Below are positions 44,404 through 58,166 of a stretch of 64,000 nt of DNA, piece by piece. The position numbers were made by a program, and so were the translations under genes. Source of the stretch: Oxytricha trifallax (Eukaryota; Ciliophora; Spirotrichea; Sporadotrichida; Oxytrichidae); assembly GCA_000711775.1 (NCBI GenBank), contig ARYC01000706.1, positions 61,158-125,157 of the forward strand. Reading direction: 5' to 3'. How positions within the stretch are numbered: the stretch's first letter is position 1; each line of letters begins with the position of its first letter. The notes beneath the pieces are model-generated. The model was given only the letters and a program-made list of their open reading frames with translations. It searched no databases and was not told the origin of the DNA.

Positions 44404-44544
44404 ATACTCACTTAAATTACTAATATTTAAACATTAAACCCCTGTATAAACCCTATTAAAATCCTAATAAAGTATGGACTAATAGTCTTCTTTTATCAAT
44501 CAAAAACTCAATCAAACTACTGAAAGGGTTTTGAGGTTTTGATT

Positions 44545-47500
44545 GTCAATCGAACTAATGAATGCCATTATTACCTCCTCCACCATTCTCTTGTATTGCA
44601 TCTATACAAATTACAAGTCAAACGTCAATTAACTACTATTGGGCTGTTGGCAATATATAGTATGCAATTTTATATACAAAATAATATAATTATGAAAGTA
44701 AAACTCTTCTATATGATTGTGTATGTAGATGCATGCAAACATTATAATATTAATTAGCAAGCATTTATATCCTAATAGATTATTTTTTAATTGAAAAATA
44801 TATCATTAAGGTGTGGTATATATGCCTAAATATTCCCTTTACAGTCTAGACTTTAGTCATCATATAATTAAATATATTAGGTTGGTGCTTTTATCAGCTG
44901 CTTTTCATAATGAGCTCGTTAAAATATGCAATGTATATATTTTTCATAATTCAGAAATACAATTTATATTCAAACCATAATGGATAACAGTTTAGTAATA
45001 AATTCAGATTGTAAATCGCTCAAAGTTTCATCACGAATACCTAGCATAGATTTATTGGTATCATAAATTCCCAAATGAGAATTACTATTTGATTGAAATC
45101 TAGTGAATTAAGGTGAATTTTTCGCATGTTATTCATAATTTTGCATTATAAAACTACTGGTGCTTGTTTATAGCATTTTATATAGATCAATGCATAATAT
45201 CTAAAGAATATCTTAAGATTATAACTTTGCTTTATCTGAATCAATATAAATGAATAGTTATAAACCTTTCTATATTTTGTTGAAGAAATAAAATCAATTA
45301 GTATAATTTTAATCTTATTATCGATCATAAATCTTTGAAAATTAAAAATTATTAGAAATGCTAAACAACGTAATAAAATTCTTTGTTATTAAATTCAATT
45401 AAAAATAGATTACTATTTTAAGTGAAAAACGTAAAACCACTCTAATAGTAAGTCACTTATACTTTCATTTCTCTTATAAGTATTAATATAATTAAAATTG
45501 AGCATTAAAAAACAGATATTCAATGCTTAAGATTAACTTATGCTTGAAAGTTTCAGTTTTAGATAATCAGTTTTAAAATTAGAATCGAAGTACCGCGAAA
45601 GATTTATATTAAAGATATTTCTCTTAAAACAGGAAAATTCACATTATACCTACTAGCTATTTCAATTAATATTGATAAGGTTCTTCGTAGAATCAGAAAT
45701 GATTTTAGAAATATATAAATAAATATAATCTTAAAAAAGTGCTAAATAAATAGTACTATTTTTACAAATGACAATATGTCTATTTATGTCTTTATTTATT
45801 TCACTTTTTGTAAATTAGATTAAGTTTAGTTTTAATTAATAAAAATATATGCAGTTTTTTGTATTTGTGTTTAAATAAATTTCCAATCTTTTGTATTTTA
45901 TCAATATTTAATTAAGTTAGAAAGTCCTTATATTTTAATCATTTGGTGCTTTGATGGTCTAAAAATAATGAATATTGTTTTGAATTTCAAAGATCTCATC
46001 TATTAACAAGTTTTTATTATTATAACTATATTATTATATTTATTTTATTCATTTCTTAATAATTATCTTATAGAAAATTTATAAGTAAAATAATATTTTA
46101 TAGTATTATTAACACAGAGGAAGTCTTTTTGTGGAATAACTGTTCTTAGTAAGGGATAAACAAGATATATTTAAGATTCTTGGTAGGTTTGATAATAAGT
46201 CTTGCATGTGATCTTGAAATGCTGTCTTACTTTCATTAATCTTTTGAATTTGTCAATCGTAGTAAGTTTAAAAAGAAGAAGTTATTAGTTAATTATTTAA
46301 TGATTCTCTGTTTTCATCTTTCAAATTATATTATGAAAGAGTTAATTGGTAAATTAACTCCTGATATAAGCTTTGTTAGACGTACTTGGCCAAACTTATA
46401 CAATAGCCCCTCTTAAATTTTTGTGGAAGGATGTGTCCTATTCATTTGTATTAAACTTCATTCTTTGGTTTTTTGAATTTAATAAAATTAGAAATTGGAA
46501 TAATTTAATTTTAACGATTCTATGGAATTTCTAATTATTAAACTCCTAAAATAGCATCGTTTTACAATTGAGATCTCTTTGGAATTTGTGAAGTTTGTGC
46601 GCTTTGATTTAAGGCTCTTTTATCTTACAAATTATTCTATCCTTTTTATTTCTGGTAATTAGATCACTGTGATTTTCGAGAGTTATAGTCTTTTACAGAG
46701 TATACTGCCTCTAATGGTGATTATGGTGATAATGGATTAATAAAGCTCACTATATTGATTGAGTAATGAAATAATTAAACTGAGGGCTAAGGAAGAGTGT
46801 TTTTTTAAGAAAAATAATTAAATAGTAGTTTTTAAGCATTATTCTCTTTACATATAACTATTGAATATCTTTGCTGAAGATAGACTATTTTCTATAGATA
46901 TTTGCTATGCTTCTACTACAAAATTTATCTCAATGATAAGTTCTAATCTGTATCTGGTATAGTATTCAGTAGTCTTTTTTGACGAATTAATTTTGGATTC
47001 TTTTCCAATTCGACTTTTTATAGAAAATCAAAAGATTTCATTTTGATTGCTTCTGTCAAAGAAAAAATCAAAACTAAAAATTTAGAAAGTACTTCTTGTT
47101 AGTGATACCAGTTGGTTTGTAATTTTTTTAATAATTTAATTCATCTGATTTGTACCATTTTGAAAATTATTAGGATGATGTTAGTAACTTATCCTCTTTC
47201 TTTTCTTTATCTCAATATTCTCGGGCCATGCAGTAATGAAGTGGAATTCGACAATTAAGAGGTTATTTCTTGTAAAAGTTGTTTCTTATGCCAAAAACTC
47301 AATTATGACTCTGATGCTTTACAAAGCTACTTTGATGTTGATCATAGAGTTGAAAATTATCTTACTTTTTATTAATGCTATAAATTATATATTATCTTGA
47401 ATTATAAGTTTTATTGTTTATTAGTGTCCTCATCACTCATTTCAAATGTTTTTGTAAGACAATCTAAAATTAAAATTGTTAAGCAAATATTCAATATTAT

Positions 47501-50500
47501 TTTCTATATTTTAATGAATTTGTTGAACAATTGAAGTTGAAGGGGATATTAATTTTTATTTATATTCTTACCTTTTAAACTGACAATTTTTAAATTAAAA
47601 TATTTATGTTTTAGATCATATCAATACAAATTAAGTTCCCTAGCACCATTTAACAATTACAAATATATTTAAATTAAATCAAGGTATCAATTTTTGAAAA
47701 GAAATATTATTAATGTTTCAATATTATTAAATTAATTGCCTTGCTTATAAATATTTATAAATATCTGAATAACTCATTTTAACAAAATTGTTTAAGAATC
47801 TTTTTATAAAACTCTCATTAGAATTATTCAACTAGTGACATACAATAACATAAACAATAAATATGTCTGCATTTTGGAAAAGTAAAATAGCTTAATTGAC
47901 AAAAGAAAGTTGCAGTTATTAGTTTACTCTTAAAAAATACAATAAATCTATCGGGAATAAAGGTTTTAAACATAATTAATATAATTTTCGTAAGTTGCCT
48001 ATAAGAATTGATATTTACTAATATAAGGTACACCCAGATTTAATGTGAATTAAAATGACAAATAAAACAGGAATTAAAAGTCAAAAAAACACTTCAATTA
48101 CCTTATATCGACTTGGCCTAATTATGAGTTTATAAAAGTGTCTATAGGTTTTATTTATCGTAACCTTCAATAGATTATTTGAACAATGCTGAAGTAAAAT
48201 TGTACTTTTAAATTTAATTTGATATAAAAATAAACAATTAGTAAATAGTTTATATAGATTTTTTATAATTAAGTCATAACAAATAACGAATTATTTAAAT
48301 TAAGACTTTGTGCATCTGAAAGTACTATGCCAGTTTATTCAATAAATAATTTTAATTACACAGCACAATAGTGGGATGCTGTGATGAAATTAGCAAAAAT
48401 AACTTAAAAACTATAATAGAAATAGTGAAATAAAAAATTTATGATAAATAAAATTATAAGAAAGTAGCTGTTCTTTAAATGATTAATTATGAAATATAAT
48501 ATATATTTAGAAAGGCTCATTTCCCCTATAACATTTATCATAAGATGGCTTATTTTATTCAAATTTTTGCATAATTACTGTATATAATATAATCAATTCT
48601 TTTTACACAAGCTTACTACCATTTAATATTAATAATTTTGATTATCAAATTATACTGAAAGAATAAAAACTAAAAAAGAATATCCAAAATATGTTCACAC
48701 AAATTATTTGAAAAACATGAGGTTATGAAAATTGGCTAATCCAATCCTTACAGAATTTTATAAGTCTCACAAATTGATACAGAGAAAGAAATCCATTACT
48801 GATTACATTCAAAGATTTACTACATTTTATGTACAGGATACTTTAAAGGATGAATTTAGTAGCAACTTTATAAACCTTGAACTAAAAATAAAGGTTGCTA
48901 TTGTCGAGAAAATAATTCATTTTCCGGTTATGGTCTGATCATTTAATAATTTGCTTGGGTGATAAACCCATGCAATAGAAATTAATATTACTTGATAACT
49001 GATATGAAATTTAAGTCAGATTTATTAATTGTGCCTGTTATAAAAACAAAGGGTTTGGATGTGTGACACTGCTTAACTTCTTTATGAATTCAGTTTTTAT
49101 TGGAAATATATTTTAACATTAATAATGTAAAAGAATCCAATATCAATTTGATTAAATTAGTTTTACAATACTTCTATTAAATAATTTGAAAGAGATCATT
49201 AAGTAAATATGGAAATAATTATTGACCTATTCCAGACTCTTCAAATTAAGTAATTATCTAATTGAAGCGTTGCTAATTAGTGGATAATATCAAATAAAAT
49301 AACTATAAGTATGGACTTTATAGTAAACAATGACTTTATTTTATTCTTCTTTTATTTATTGCAATATATTAACAAGCATAAATCATTTCCTCATCAAATG
49401 TTATAATTATTCTTTTGCGTTCGAAATCAACTCGCTTTATCAAAGGTCTATAATAATTAAAGAAGTAAAAAATCATTAATTAATTAAGTGCTAATCTTCG
49501 TTTTATCTTTTACTCTTCTTACATCAATCTATCTAATTTGAGTTTTTGTTAAGTCGAACATTATATTTTAAATGGGTATTCTTTTTTAAGTCAACTATTA
49601 ACTTTTTAAAATATAAGCAGCTAAAAGATATGTTTATCTTTTTTGTTTTTGTTTTATTTCATGAAAGGAAGTGTAAAATAGAAAGATAATAGAAATATCA
49701 TTTAAATTAAAAGAAAGAGAGTGAGTTAAACTTATAAAATATTAACTCAGCCATCAACTACGAACATAAATTTTACCTCAAGTATTGATGAATGTGCTAA
49801 ATAATTTAATCCAATGAATTTAGTGTTATTGCTTTTATAATTAAATTAAAGTAATTCAATAAGAAACCGAAAAGTAAAGTCAGTTACCTGCATTTATTGA
49901 CAAAAAGAAGGACAATTAGAGTATAATTCAATTATTTAATAAATATATATATATATATATATAATAAAACAACAAATAACTCTCATATTATCTCTAAAAA
50001 ATGCACTCCCTGAATTTTCAATAAATTATTTATAACAAATAAGTTATAAAAATTGACAAAATGAAGTGATTAAGAGAGCAAGTGAGCAGATTTAAAGCAT
50101 AATTTTAATGATAAAAAATAATATTTTTTATATGTTTGCTTGATATAACTTGAGGCTTTTAATAATTTAATTTTCCTTCATATCGGCCATTCTCAGCATA
50201 GCATTAGCAATTTCCTTACTAACATTAAGTTCTAATTAAATAACAAATTAATAAACTGGATAAACAGGTGGTTTGATGATTGTAAAAATTGTGGTGATAT
50301 CATATAAAAACGGTAAATAATTAATTTTTGGTGATTTAAACCAATAATAATATTATCCAATACATAAAAATGAAATAAATATGAATTGGATTTCTTTTTT
50401 CATAGACTTAAATAAGCATTTTGCTGTTTTAACTATTCTTTTAATCTAAGGTGTGTTCATTCAATTCAATCAAATCATAAACAATATAAATCAATATTTA

Positions 50501-50999
50501 TCTTTTTTTCATTTAAAATTAATAAAATTATATTTACTTTGTATGTTTATTTAATTTCCCAAAATAATGATTGCAAACTATATTATGAGTAATTACTTAA
50601 GTAACTCGTCAAATCAAGTAATTAAGGATAAAACACCTCATATTAAGTAAGTGCAACCAATAACTTGCTTAAACCACTAAAAAATCAAGCCAAATTATAA
50701 GCTTTGTTAAACTAAGCATGCATAATTATATCTTGTAAGCCGCAGAATATTTAAATGCTGAGGGCAATACTGCTCAACAAGTTTATTTAGTTTGTTGAGT
50801 ATTAATTGATTAATGAGCATTTGACAGAGGAAATAACGATCTAAATAGCCGGAGTGTAGCTTATATGAGTGATATCTTAAACTGCAAGGTTCATGTTTTA
50901 ACAAACGAGGATAGAATGAACTTATTTATTGATTAAATAGTTATATTTTATTTAATAAGATGATATTAAATAGAAGTTGTGGTGTGAGAAACTGCATGA
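44545..50999. other. Long AT-rich region without established genes
   Basis: No transposon gene, RNA gene or long frame. Short open frames (44539, 48732, 50707) are within what is expected by chance when only TGA stops. The one at 48732-48938 (ITDYIQRFTTFYVQDTLKD) is somewhat GC-raised and could be a small MDS. An (AT)n run lies at about 49941-49962. Confidence 0.4.
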
Positions 51000-52260
51000 T
51001 TAATCAAGATTCACCGAGCTAAATGGTTTGGATTCAGCAAGAGGAAGAAACAGGATTCAAGCTGAAGTAGAAAGAAGAGTTGAGCAAATAGAACCTCGTT
51101 TGTGTTTAGATTTTATTTATAATTGAATTATTATTCACATTTATTTAATATTTAAGTTAAAATAAAACACAGCTACAGTAGAAAACAATGAGTATGAGTA
51201 TTGAAATCGATTTGCATTTGGATGTATTGGTATGTCTCAAGTCTAAAGCTCATATAGTCTTAAAAGGCATCTGCTGATTGCTTCCATTTTAAAATACGCT
51301 GCTAAAAATTAAAGATATATTAGTAGTTTGATTGGATTACTGATTAATAACCTACATTATTTCAGCAATACAAGTGATTCAAATGACTATGTGTGAGTGG
51401 ACTTCAACAGATTTACAAATAAAAGCTAGTTCTTTAAGTTTTTCAATGAAATGGGTTATTTATATATTTTTGGAAACTACCTGCTTTAAAATTATCTAAA
51501 TTATTAAATTATAGTATCTTAGTTTAGAAAACAAGCTAGATGGCAAGCTGAGTAATATGGATCAATAAAATTAAGGTTATATCAGCAGTGGTAAAATTCA
51601 CTTCCTCCATTCTATTCTAGATTACAGAATCAATGAACTTAAATTAATAAAAATAATAGGTAATCCTGCTAGTTAGCTTTAACAAATCAAAGTACAACAA
51701 AGCAGAAACAAATGATTTAAGAAATAATGATACGAATGAGTATGTTTAATGTACCGTATGAAGGTTATAAATTTGGAGAGCAAGAAGATCAGAGAGAAAC
51801 TAAAATTAAGAGGATTCGGATTTATCAGATATTGAGATGTATGTCATTTATAAAAGAAAAGAAAGCAACAATCCATTTAAAATATTTCGAAACCATACAA
51901 ATTAAAAATCATATTGGTTTGATTTTTTTCTCTAATATCTGATTAGATTATATTATATTGATATATAAATAGAAACTTATAGATTTTTTTCATGATCCCT
52001 TATAGCTAAATTGGAAGCATATCTAAAAAACAATATATTTAATTATAAGATTTGACTAATTAGTATTTTATGATTTCTATAAAAGAATTCAATTAACACA
52101 CATGAGATTTACGAATCAATAGAAACTACTAGAGAATAGACTGAATGATAACTAATTAAAGATTGATGAAAACTTCTAAAAGACAAATTAAGAAGATGAC
52201 TTTGGAGACATTAGAGAATTAAAGGAATCAAATAAATTAACCTAAGCATGATTGAATGAT
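51000..52260 (+). other. Purine-rich, GC-raised stretch, possible MDSs
   Basis: The plus strand is purine-rich with raised GC at 51000-51110, 51180-51290, 51720-51830 and 52090-52250. Readings include FRKQARWQAEQYGSIKL, MSMFNVPYEGYKFGEQ and LLENRLNDNQLKIDENF. They share one frame but TGAs interrupt it three times, about as often as chance predicts. Not recognised. Confidence 0.25.
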
Positions 52261-52534
52261 GAAATAATTATAAGAACTATTAAATTCAGGAAAATATTGA
52301 TAAACAATAATTGTACAAATCAAAGATTAATACTTAGATTATAGTTATATTAAAAAAGAAATTACAACCTAAATTTTTATAATGCCCATTATTAGTACAT
52401 GAGTGTATTAAGTAAACAATAATAGGAAAAAAAATCAATCTCTTATAAAGCATACTTTTAAGTTAGAAATCTAATTAAAAGCACAATTAATTTACAATAT
52501 ATAAACAAAAATATTCTAATTTAATAAAATGTAA

Positions 52535-52640
52535 TTTTATTAAATTAGAAAGTTAATATTTTTTTATTATTCTCAAATGTTGGTGGATTAGAGGGGCTCC
52601 AGATTTATTAGTTCTCTAATAGTAAACCCTTTCAAACACA
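52535..52640 (+). repeat. Possible worn 5' fragment of the retroposon-like repeat
   Basis: It begins ATTAAATTAGAAAGTTAAT like copies A and B, then AT-rich DNA, then GAGGGGCTCCAGATTTATTA and CTCTAATAGTAAA, resembling the same order in copy A. A 14-bp stem hairpin (CTAATTTAATAAAA and inverse) overlaps its left edge. Confidence 0.3.
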
Positions 52641-54039
52641 AATAAAAAAAATGAATAATTTTATCATTCTAGAAATAATTTAAATGATTTTAAATAAAAA
52701 TTAGTTTTAATTTAAATATAATGAATAAATGTTTATTTTTATTTTTAGATTATAAATAAGTTATTATAAATTTTGATTCCCAATAAATAAAATTATTCAT
52801 GTGAGATTATTTGATTTTAAAGAGTTAAATCACTTTTCATATTAAATTTAAACAATACCAATTTAATATGAGTAAGAATTAGTAATAATATCCTGTTTTA
52901 AATTTTATTTCTTTTTAGCAATCTTTATGCAAGATTTAAATATAATCAAATAAATAAGTATTTTAAACAAATTATAATATGTGAGTGAATAATGTAGTTG
53001 TTATATTAATTTAAATTTTAATTAAATTCTAATTTTATAATTATAAACATTTAGATAACTATTAATAATTAACAAAAATATATAATATAAATTCATAGCG
53101 TAATATATATATATATATATATATTCCATAATAATTTCTACTCATTTATATTATTTACTACTTATTAATTGACATTATCAGTATTAATGGACGGAATGTG
53201 ACAATAAAAAATTAAATACATACACTTTGTTATTATCTGATTTATAATGATACAATTTTTTGCATTTTTTGAAATTCTAATAATTTCAAGTCAGTTACAA
53301 AGTCATGCAAACTTTTCAAAGCGTTGCAAACTTTGATTATATTTAGAGTGGATTTATTTATAAATTTTAATCAAATCATCAAATTGCATGAAATAATATA
53401 AATACAAGTTAGTTCAAATTAAAAATATATTTAACTCCTATCACAATCTCATATAATTTTTAATACTAATTTAGTATAAGCAATATCTTAATTGCTTAAG
53501 GGAATATAAGTTTTTTTAGCAATATCATAAATTATAGAGGAAAAAATTCTTAATAAAAATCAAAATCTAAATGATATTTATTTACTTTTTTCTAAGCACC
53601 TATATAAATCATACAATGCGGATAAGTGTAATAAATAAGCCTTACTGATGAATTTAACATGATTCAAGAATTATATCAAATTAATTTGAATATTGAATTT
53701 AATATTAGCATACATTAATAGTATAATAGCATATAAAATTTCAATTATTAGTGTTTAGAAAGGGAGGTTTAATTATGTTTTAATTCACAAGCATTTTACT
53801 TTAAATCATTTAAATTATAAATATATTATCGTTTAGAAATATTTATTATTATTATTCTTAATTTTAACATTTGCAATATCAAGGTTTTCTTAAGAATATA
53901 TTAATTGATAACTATAGCTTTAATTAATACGTTAGAAAAAACTTTGAGAAAAAACATTATAAATCAATTGGTAAATCAGTGATACCTAATCAATCAATAT
54001 ATAATGGAGTAAAAATAAAAGTATTTTTCTAAATGTTTT
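52641..54039. other. AT-rich spacer
   Basis: Nothing recognisable apart from an (AT)n run near 53101. Confidence 0.4.
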
Positions 54040-54857
54040 TGATTGTAATGGTCCTCAGTTCACCATAAGTCCCCCCACTATTTCATATAAATAATATTTC
54101 TGTTTATAAAATTTCTATGAAAATAGCTCTTTAGTAACATACTGATTATAATACTTATATGTTACTCAACTAAAAGATACCAACACAAGTGTCATCATTC
54201 GGGACTTAGTTCAGAAAAATAAAAAGAAAATAATGATAGACCTGGACCAGTTTATATAACCAAAAAAACCCCCAGAAATAATCTAACAGAGCAGGAAGTC
54301 TATATAGAATAGAGCAAAACTATTTCTAACCAAAAATGTAATGGACACGATGATAGTAATCAGCTAAATCAGGACGATAGTGAACTATGGGATGAACCAC
54401 TACTGTAATATTCACAAAGAATTTGAAGATTACAATCACCTAAAAAGATGCAATCTGATCAATGTTGCTGGTTACCCAACGATATTCTTAAAAAAAAGTC
54501 GGGAAATCAGACTGATAGATGGAAGGAAAGGAATAAATTAATATAGTAACTAATATGATATGGCTTGATGACAGATTTAGGAAACTAGAATACCACAGGT
54601 ACTATCAACCAGTCAAGAAGATATTTAGGGCTGCATATAAATACAACAGTCCAGCCTAATAAAATTTTTGAAATCTTTAAGTGTTAATGGTAAACCTTAT
54701 AAAAATTAATTAAACTCATACACCCTTCTAGAAGGCGTTGACCTCGTGGAGAAAGGATATTTAATATTAAAAATTCAGTAATCTCAAAATTCTATAAACA
54801 CTTACTTTAACTCCTCTAGGAACTTAAAAGTCTAATTGGAATTAATCCTTGTAATAG
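54040..54857 (+). other. GC-raised region of unknown content
   Basis: GC is near 37%, well above the surroundings, for about 800 bp. One plus-strand frame is open from 54146 to a double TGA at 54572-54577 (KLFLTKNVMDTMIVISQI, HKEFEDYNHLKRCNLINV) and continues to the foldback element. Another frame gives NNTTGTINQ-like and LHINTTVQPNKIFEIFK stretches. It could be an MDS cluster or a decayed transposon gene; nothing matches a family I know. Confidence 0.3.
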
Positions 54858-55267
54858 TGTAGGAATACATTTGAAATTGGAAAATTATTTATAATTATAT
54901 TAAATATAAAACAAAATAGTGGCATAAAGTAGGCCAATTTATACGATCTTGGGCTCATTCGATAGTGAATTCAAAATTAGCTGGACTTTACTATAGGCGG
55001 TACTTTTTTATCTCATCCCCAGACAAAAATATCTTAAATTTAATTAAACACCACTAAATTCATTAAATTATACCCTCACATTAAAGTGAAGTTACCTCGC
55101 TCAGGAATAAGATAAAATAGTACCGCTTATAGTAAACTCCAGCTAATTTTGAATTCACTATCGAATGAGCCCAAGATCGTTTAAATTGTCCAACTTTAAC
55201 TGCCAATAATTTTATTATTTATTTATTTAATTTAAATTAATTTCCCAATTCCAAATGTATTCCTACA
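54858..55267. mobile_element. Foldback element, family 1, second copy
   Basis: 410 bp, mostly one inverted repeat. The ends (TGTAGGAATACATTTGAAATT) and the inner blocks (TTAGCTGGACTTTACTATA, GGCGGTACT, GATCTTGGGCTCATTCGATAG) match the element at 1640-2062. No coding capacity. Confidence 0.85.
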
Positions 55268-56370
55268 ATAAACAAAAAAAGTAGGAAATAACGTATGACA
55301 TAAAGCAACCTAAATTAAATTAAAACGATTGAATATCCAAATAAAAGATTATCTTTTGAACAATAATAGGAGAGATCAGAGAAATGAGACTCTGAAAAAA
55401 CAAGTTATATTTCTGATTTATATTCTTTGCATTTTATTAAGTTAACTACAATTATATTATAATTATTAATACTAATACTATAATTTTTCTTTCCCTAAAG
55501 ACCGCCATAAGGACTCAATCTATGAATGTTATAATTGCGTGAAACAATAAATGATTTGCATTAAAAAAATTAATTATGTCATTCAATTTTTGTATACATA
55601 TCCGCATAGGAAAATTTGATTATATAAAACAAATTTTATTGTTATTTATAATTTTTAAAATTTAATTAAAAAAATAGTTTTTAATTAAAGATTTCATTTT
55701 TTGCACTTCTGTTAATTTAAGCAAGAATTATTAACTACCTAGAATAAATATTAACTTAAAATAATTTGAATAAATATTAAGAAGAATATTTTTATGAATT
55801 TTAAATTAAAAAAATCTATTCAATATATAATTAACTATGACAAATCATAAATAATTGAATTAAATTAAAAATTATAACACGGGATAAATTAAAACAAAAG
55901 TTAAATAAGGTAGTAAAAACTTTAAATTTTTATATGTTATAGTGGCCCACAAGGCAAAAAAAAATATATAAGACAAATTAATAATATGAGTTAATTTGTA
56001 AATAGTAAACAAGGAGACCATTACAAAAATACCGAGAGAAAAATTAAAAATATCATCTTGCTGATTTTAACTGTAAGGGGGGATCATTACACAAATATGG
56101 AAATAAAAAATTAAAATATTTTCTATTGGTGTTAGTACCATGTCAACTCTTTTTGCATTTTTTATAATCAGCTTTAAAAAATTAAAGTATTTTATAATTT
56201 ATTTTATTTTTCCACTTAGTAAATTATTTGTAATTAAATATTTATTATTTATGATTAAATGCTTTTAATTAGAAACTAATTTTAAAAGATTTATACTTTA
56301 CATTCATTTTTTATTTTAATTTAACTTAATTGTTTGATTTAATAATTGAAAAATTCTTTTTATTTTAGCA
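55268..56370. other. AT-rich spacer
   Basis: No gene. If the element to the right once had a TBE-type left end, it should lie here, but no AAAACCCC-type end is visible. Confidence 0.4.
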
Positions 56371-57371
56371 CTCTCAGAAATTGAACTTCCACAAAAACTC
56401 TCTATTAATGATTATGTGATCTACCTACGCTATAAGTCTTTAGCACCTACCGACCATCACCCAGTGTATTTTACCTTGGAAGAAATATCAAAAATTTTAG
56501 GCAATTTAGTCTATTTAGAAAAAAATGCATGTTGAGAGCATTTTAGATTGAAAATAAAAAGCGAAAGTTCAATGTATCGTTGAAGGATCCATCTATCTTT
56601 AAATTAATCAAGGTTCTTACTTTAAATCAAGATACTCTTTCGATGAGAGGATGCTCTACTTTCGAGATCTATATTGTTCCATCAACAATTTCCAGAAACG
56701 AAAATAACACCATCGTAAATTTGGTACTTGTACAAACATAATGATTTAAGATACAAGGCAATGAAAAGTCAAGTTATTGCTTGTCTCAAGCTAAACTCTG
56801 AGACATAAAATTATAGAGGGAGAGTGTGTTTGCTAATTTGCTTGAATTGAATGAAAAAGGATGAAAAATCATGTATGTTGACGAAATCGTCATCAAAGCC
56901 TATCAAGCGGAAATAAAAACTTGATCTTCTAAGAGCCATAACTTCGCAACTAACAAACTGGAGCTAGAGCTGGAAATCATCGTTGTTAACGTCTGCATAA
57001 GTATGGTGGAGGGTCTCGAAGGATACTTAGACAAGAAAAAGTCTGTGAAAATTGAGGAAATTATCTCGCTAATGGAGTTCTTATCTATGAGAAATGAAAA
57101 TTAAAAAATTATAATTTTCTGGGATAATTTAAGATCCTATCATAACAAACGGGTGATGGAAATAATTATAGACTATAGATGGTCTTTAGTATTTAATGCT
57201 CCCTATTCATTTCAATTCTAATGTATTTAAGAAGTGTTCTCTTTAGTCTAGCATTATTATAAGGTTTCAATTATACGCCAGTACTTAAATTTTAATGCTT
57301 AAGAGCTTCTCAATTTGTTAAAAAGAATCAATAGAAAGTGTAAAATAATAAACAATAAGAAATCTAATGAA
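56371..57371 (+). pseudogene. DD34E transposase related to the TBE transposase, broken
   Basis: The N-terminal part reads LSINDYVIYLRYKSLAP and FTLEEISKILGNL (helix-turn-helix-like). A TGA and frameshifts follow, then FHQQFPETKI, matching FHRQFPELHI of TBE. The core is one frame from about 56820. It has MYVDEIVIKAYQ (first Asp, codon 56880), GLEGYLDKKKSVKIEE (for GLETYVIHPRSIKTEQ), IIIFWDNLRSYHNKRVM (second Asp, codon 57123) and VFNAPYSFQFQCIQEVF. The two Asp codons are 81 apart, exactly as in TBE. The position expected for the catalytic Glu (codon 57228) is TAA, read Gln, followed by GAA. In-frame TGAs lie near 56858 and 56930; the frame ends at TGA 57369-57371. Confidence 0.75.
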
Positions 57372-57581
57372 CCTGCATTTAGGTTTAATGAGAAATTATA
57401 TTGCTTCAGAGCATTCTGATTGACTTATATAATTATATAAATATTTAATCAAATCATTCTATTGCCATGTCTATAGTTGATCTTTTTCAGATAGCTGAAT
57501 TATCTCTGAGTCTCCCTTCATAATGTTACGCGGCTCACCAAGGTCTACTTGGCCTTATAATCAGAGAATTTCTAACTCGAC

Positions 57582-58166
57582 TCATGAATCTTTCTTTTTT
57601 GTCGCTGCTTTCTTGGCTTTATTTTAAGCTTGAGATATTTCAGTGCTTTTCCTTTAGATTTTATAAAAATTATATATTTTATAGTCATTATTACTGGAGA
57701 AAAATAGCTCTTGTTGAATAATCTAGAATAATCCTATCTTATCTATATCTTATTTATTTTTTTAGTATCAGATATATTCCTTTGGTAACTGAAATTTCAT
57801 AGAAGTTCTTTCTATCTGGGAGATCTGGGAGTATGGTTTAACCTTCACAGTAATTCATGAATGAGATAAAGTTATCATCCTGAAGCAGTTGATGGAAAAC
57901 GTTTCCAACTAATAGATCTTGATAGTATGGAACATTGAAGTTCATGACATCAGCCGCCTTCAACAGTTATTTATCCTCCTTCAAAGAGTCTCTCAAAAAT
58001 CTGATCGTAATATAATCATCAGCAGGCAAAGCACCCTCCTATTTAATTATAATTCTCTATATAACTTACTATTCAATTTTAGGAACTATATAAGGTAATT
58101 TTTAGAGCTGAACTTGTTCGATAATTCTCTAAGGTAGCAGTCTTTAACTAGGTTTTCTTGATCCAT
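57582..58166 (-). pseudogene. Homologue of the TBE 22-kDa protein, broken
   Basis: It starts at ATG 58166 (MDQENLVKDCYLRELSNKF) and changes frame near 58040. It then runs through ALPADDYITIRFLRDSLKED, MNFNVPYYQDLLVGNVFHQ and LPDLPDRKNFYEISV, which line up in order with FLPTQEGTKISFLKALLSEE, IPNYPEISVTNLYDDAM and NKLPERNFFFGVL of the TBE protein. The C-terminal part is lysine-rich (KAKKAATKKKD), as in TBE. It lies on the opposite strand between transposase and zinc-finger gene, the same place as in TBE. Similarity is weak residue by residue but strong in order and position. Confidence 0.6.

Larger units (their letters stand above)
40407..44541 (-). mobile_element. TBE transposon in reverse orientation, complete ends, decayed genes
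   Basis: The 4135-bp element is flanked by ATT on both sides (40404-40406, 44542-44544). Ends read AAAAACCCCAAAACC and GGTTTTGAGGTTTTG, each with point changes from the canonical end. Gene order is that of the copy at 17687, inverted. All three genes carry damage, so this is an older member of the same subfamily. Confidence 0.93.

Noticed and set aside
10025..52260. Many non-transposon frames give plausible peptides if in-frame TGA is read as Trp (for example around 11720-11830, 23100, 33570-33650 and 51394-51940), hinting at a code with no dedicated stop.
   Set aside because: If all three stops are sense, every frame is open and one can always pick a protein-like reading. TGA frequency in these stretches is about what base composition predicts. 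The intact TBE genes use TGA only as a terminator. Decayed or non-coding DNA explains the observation.
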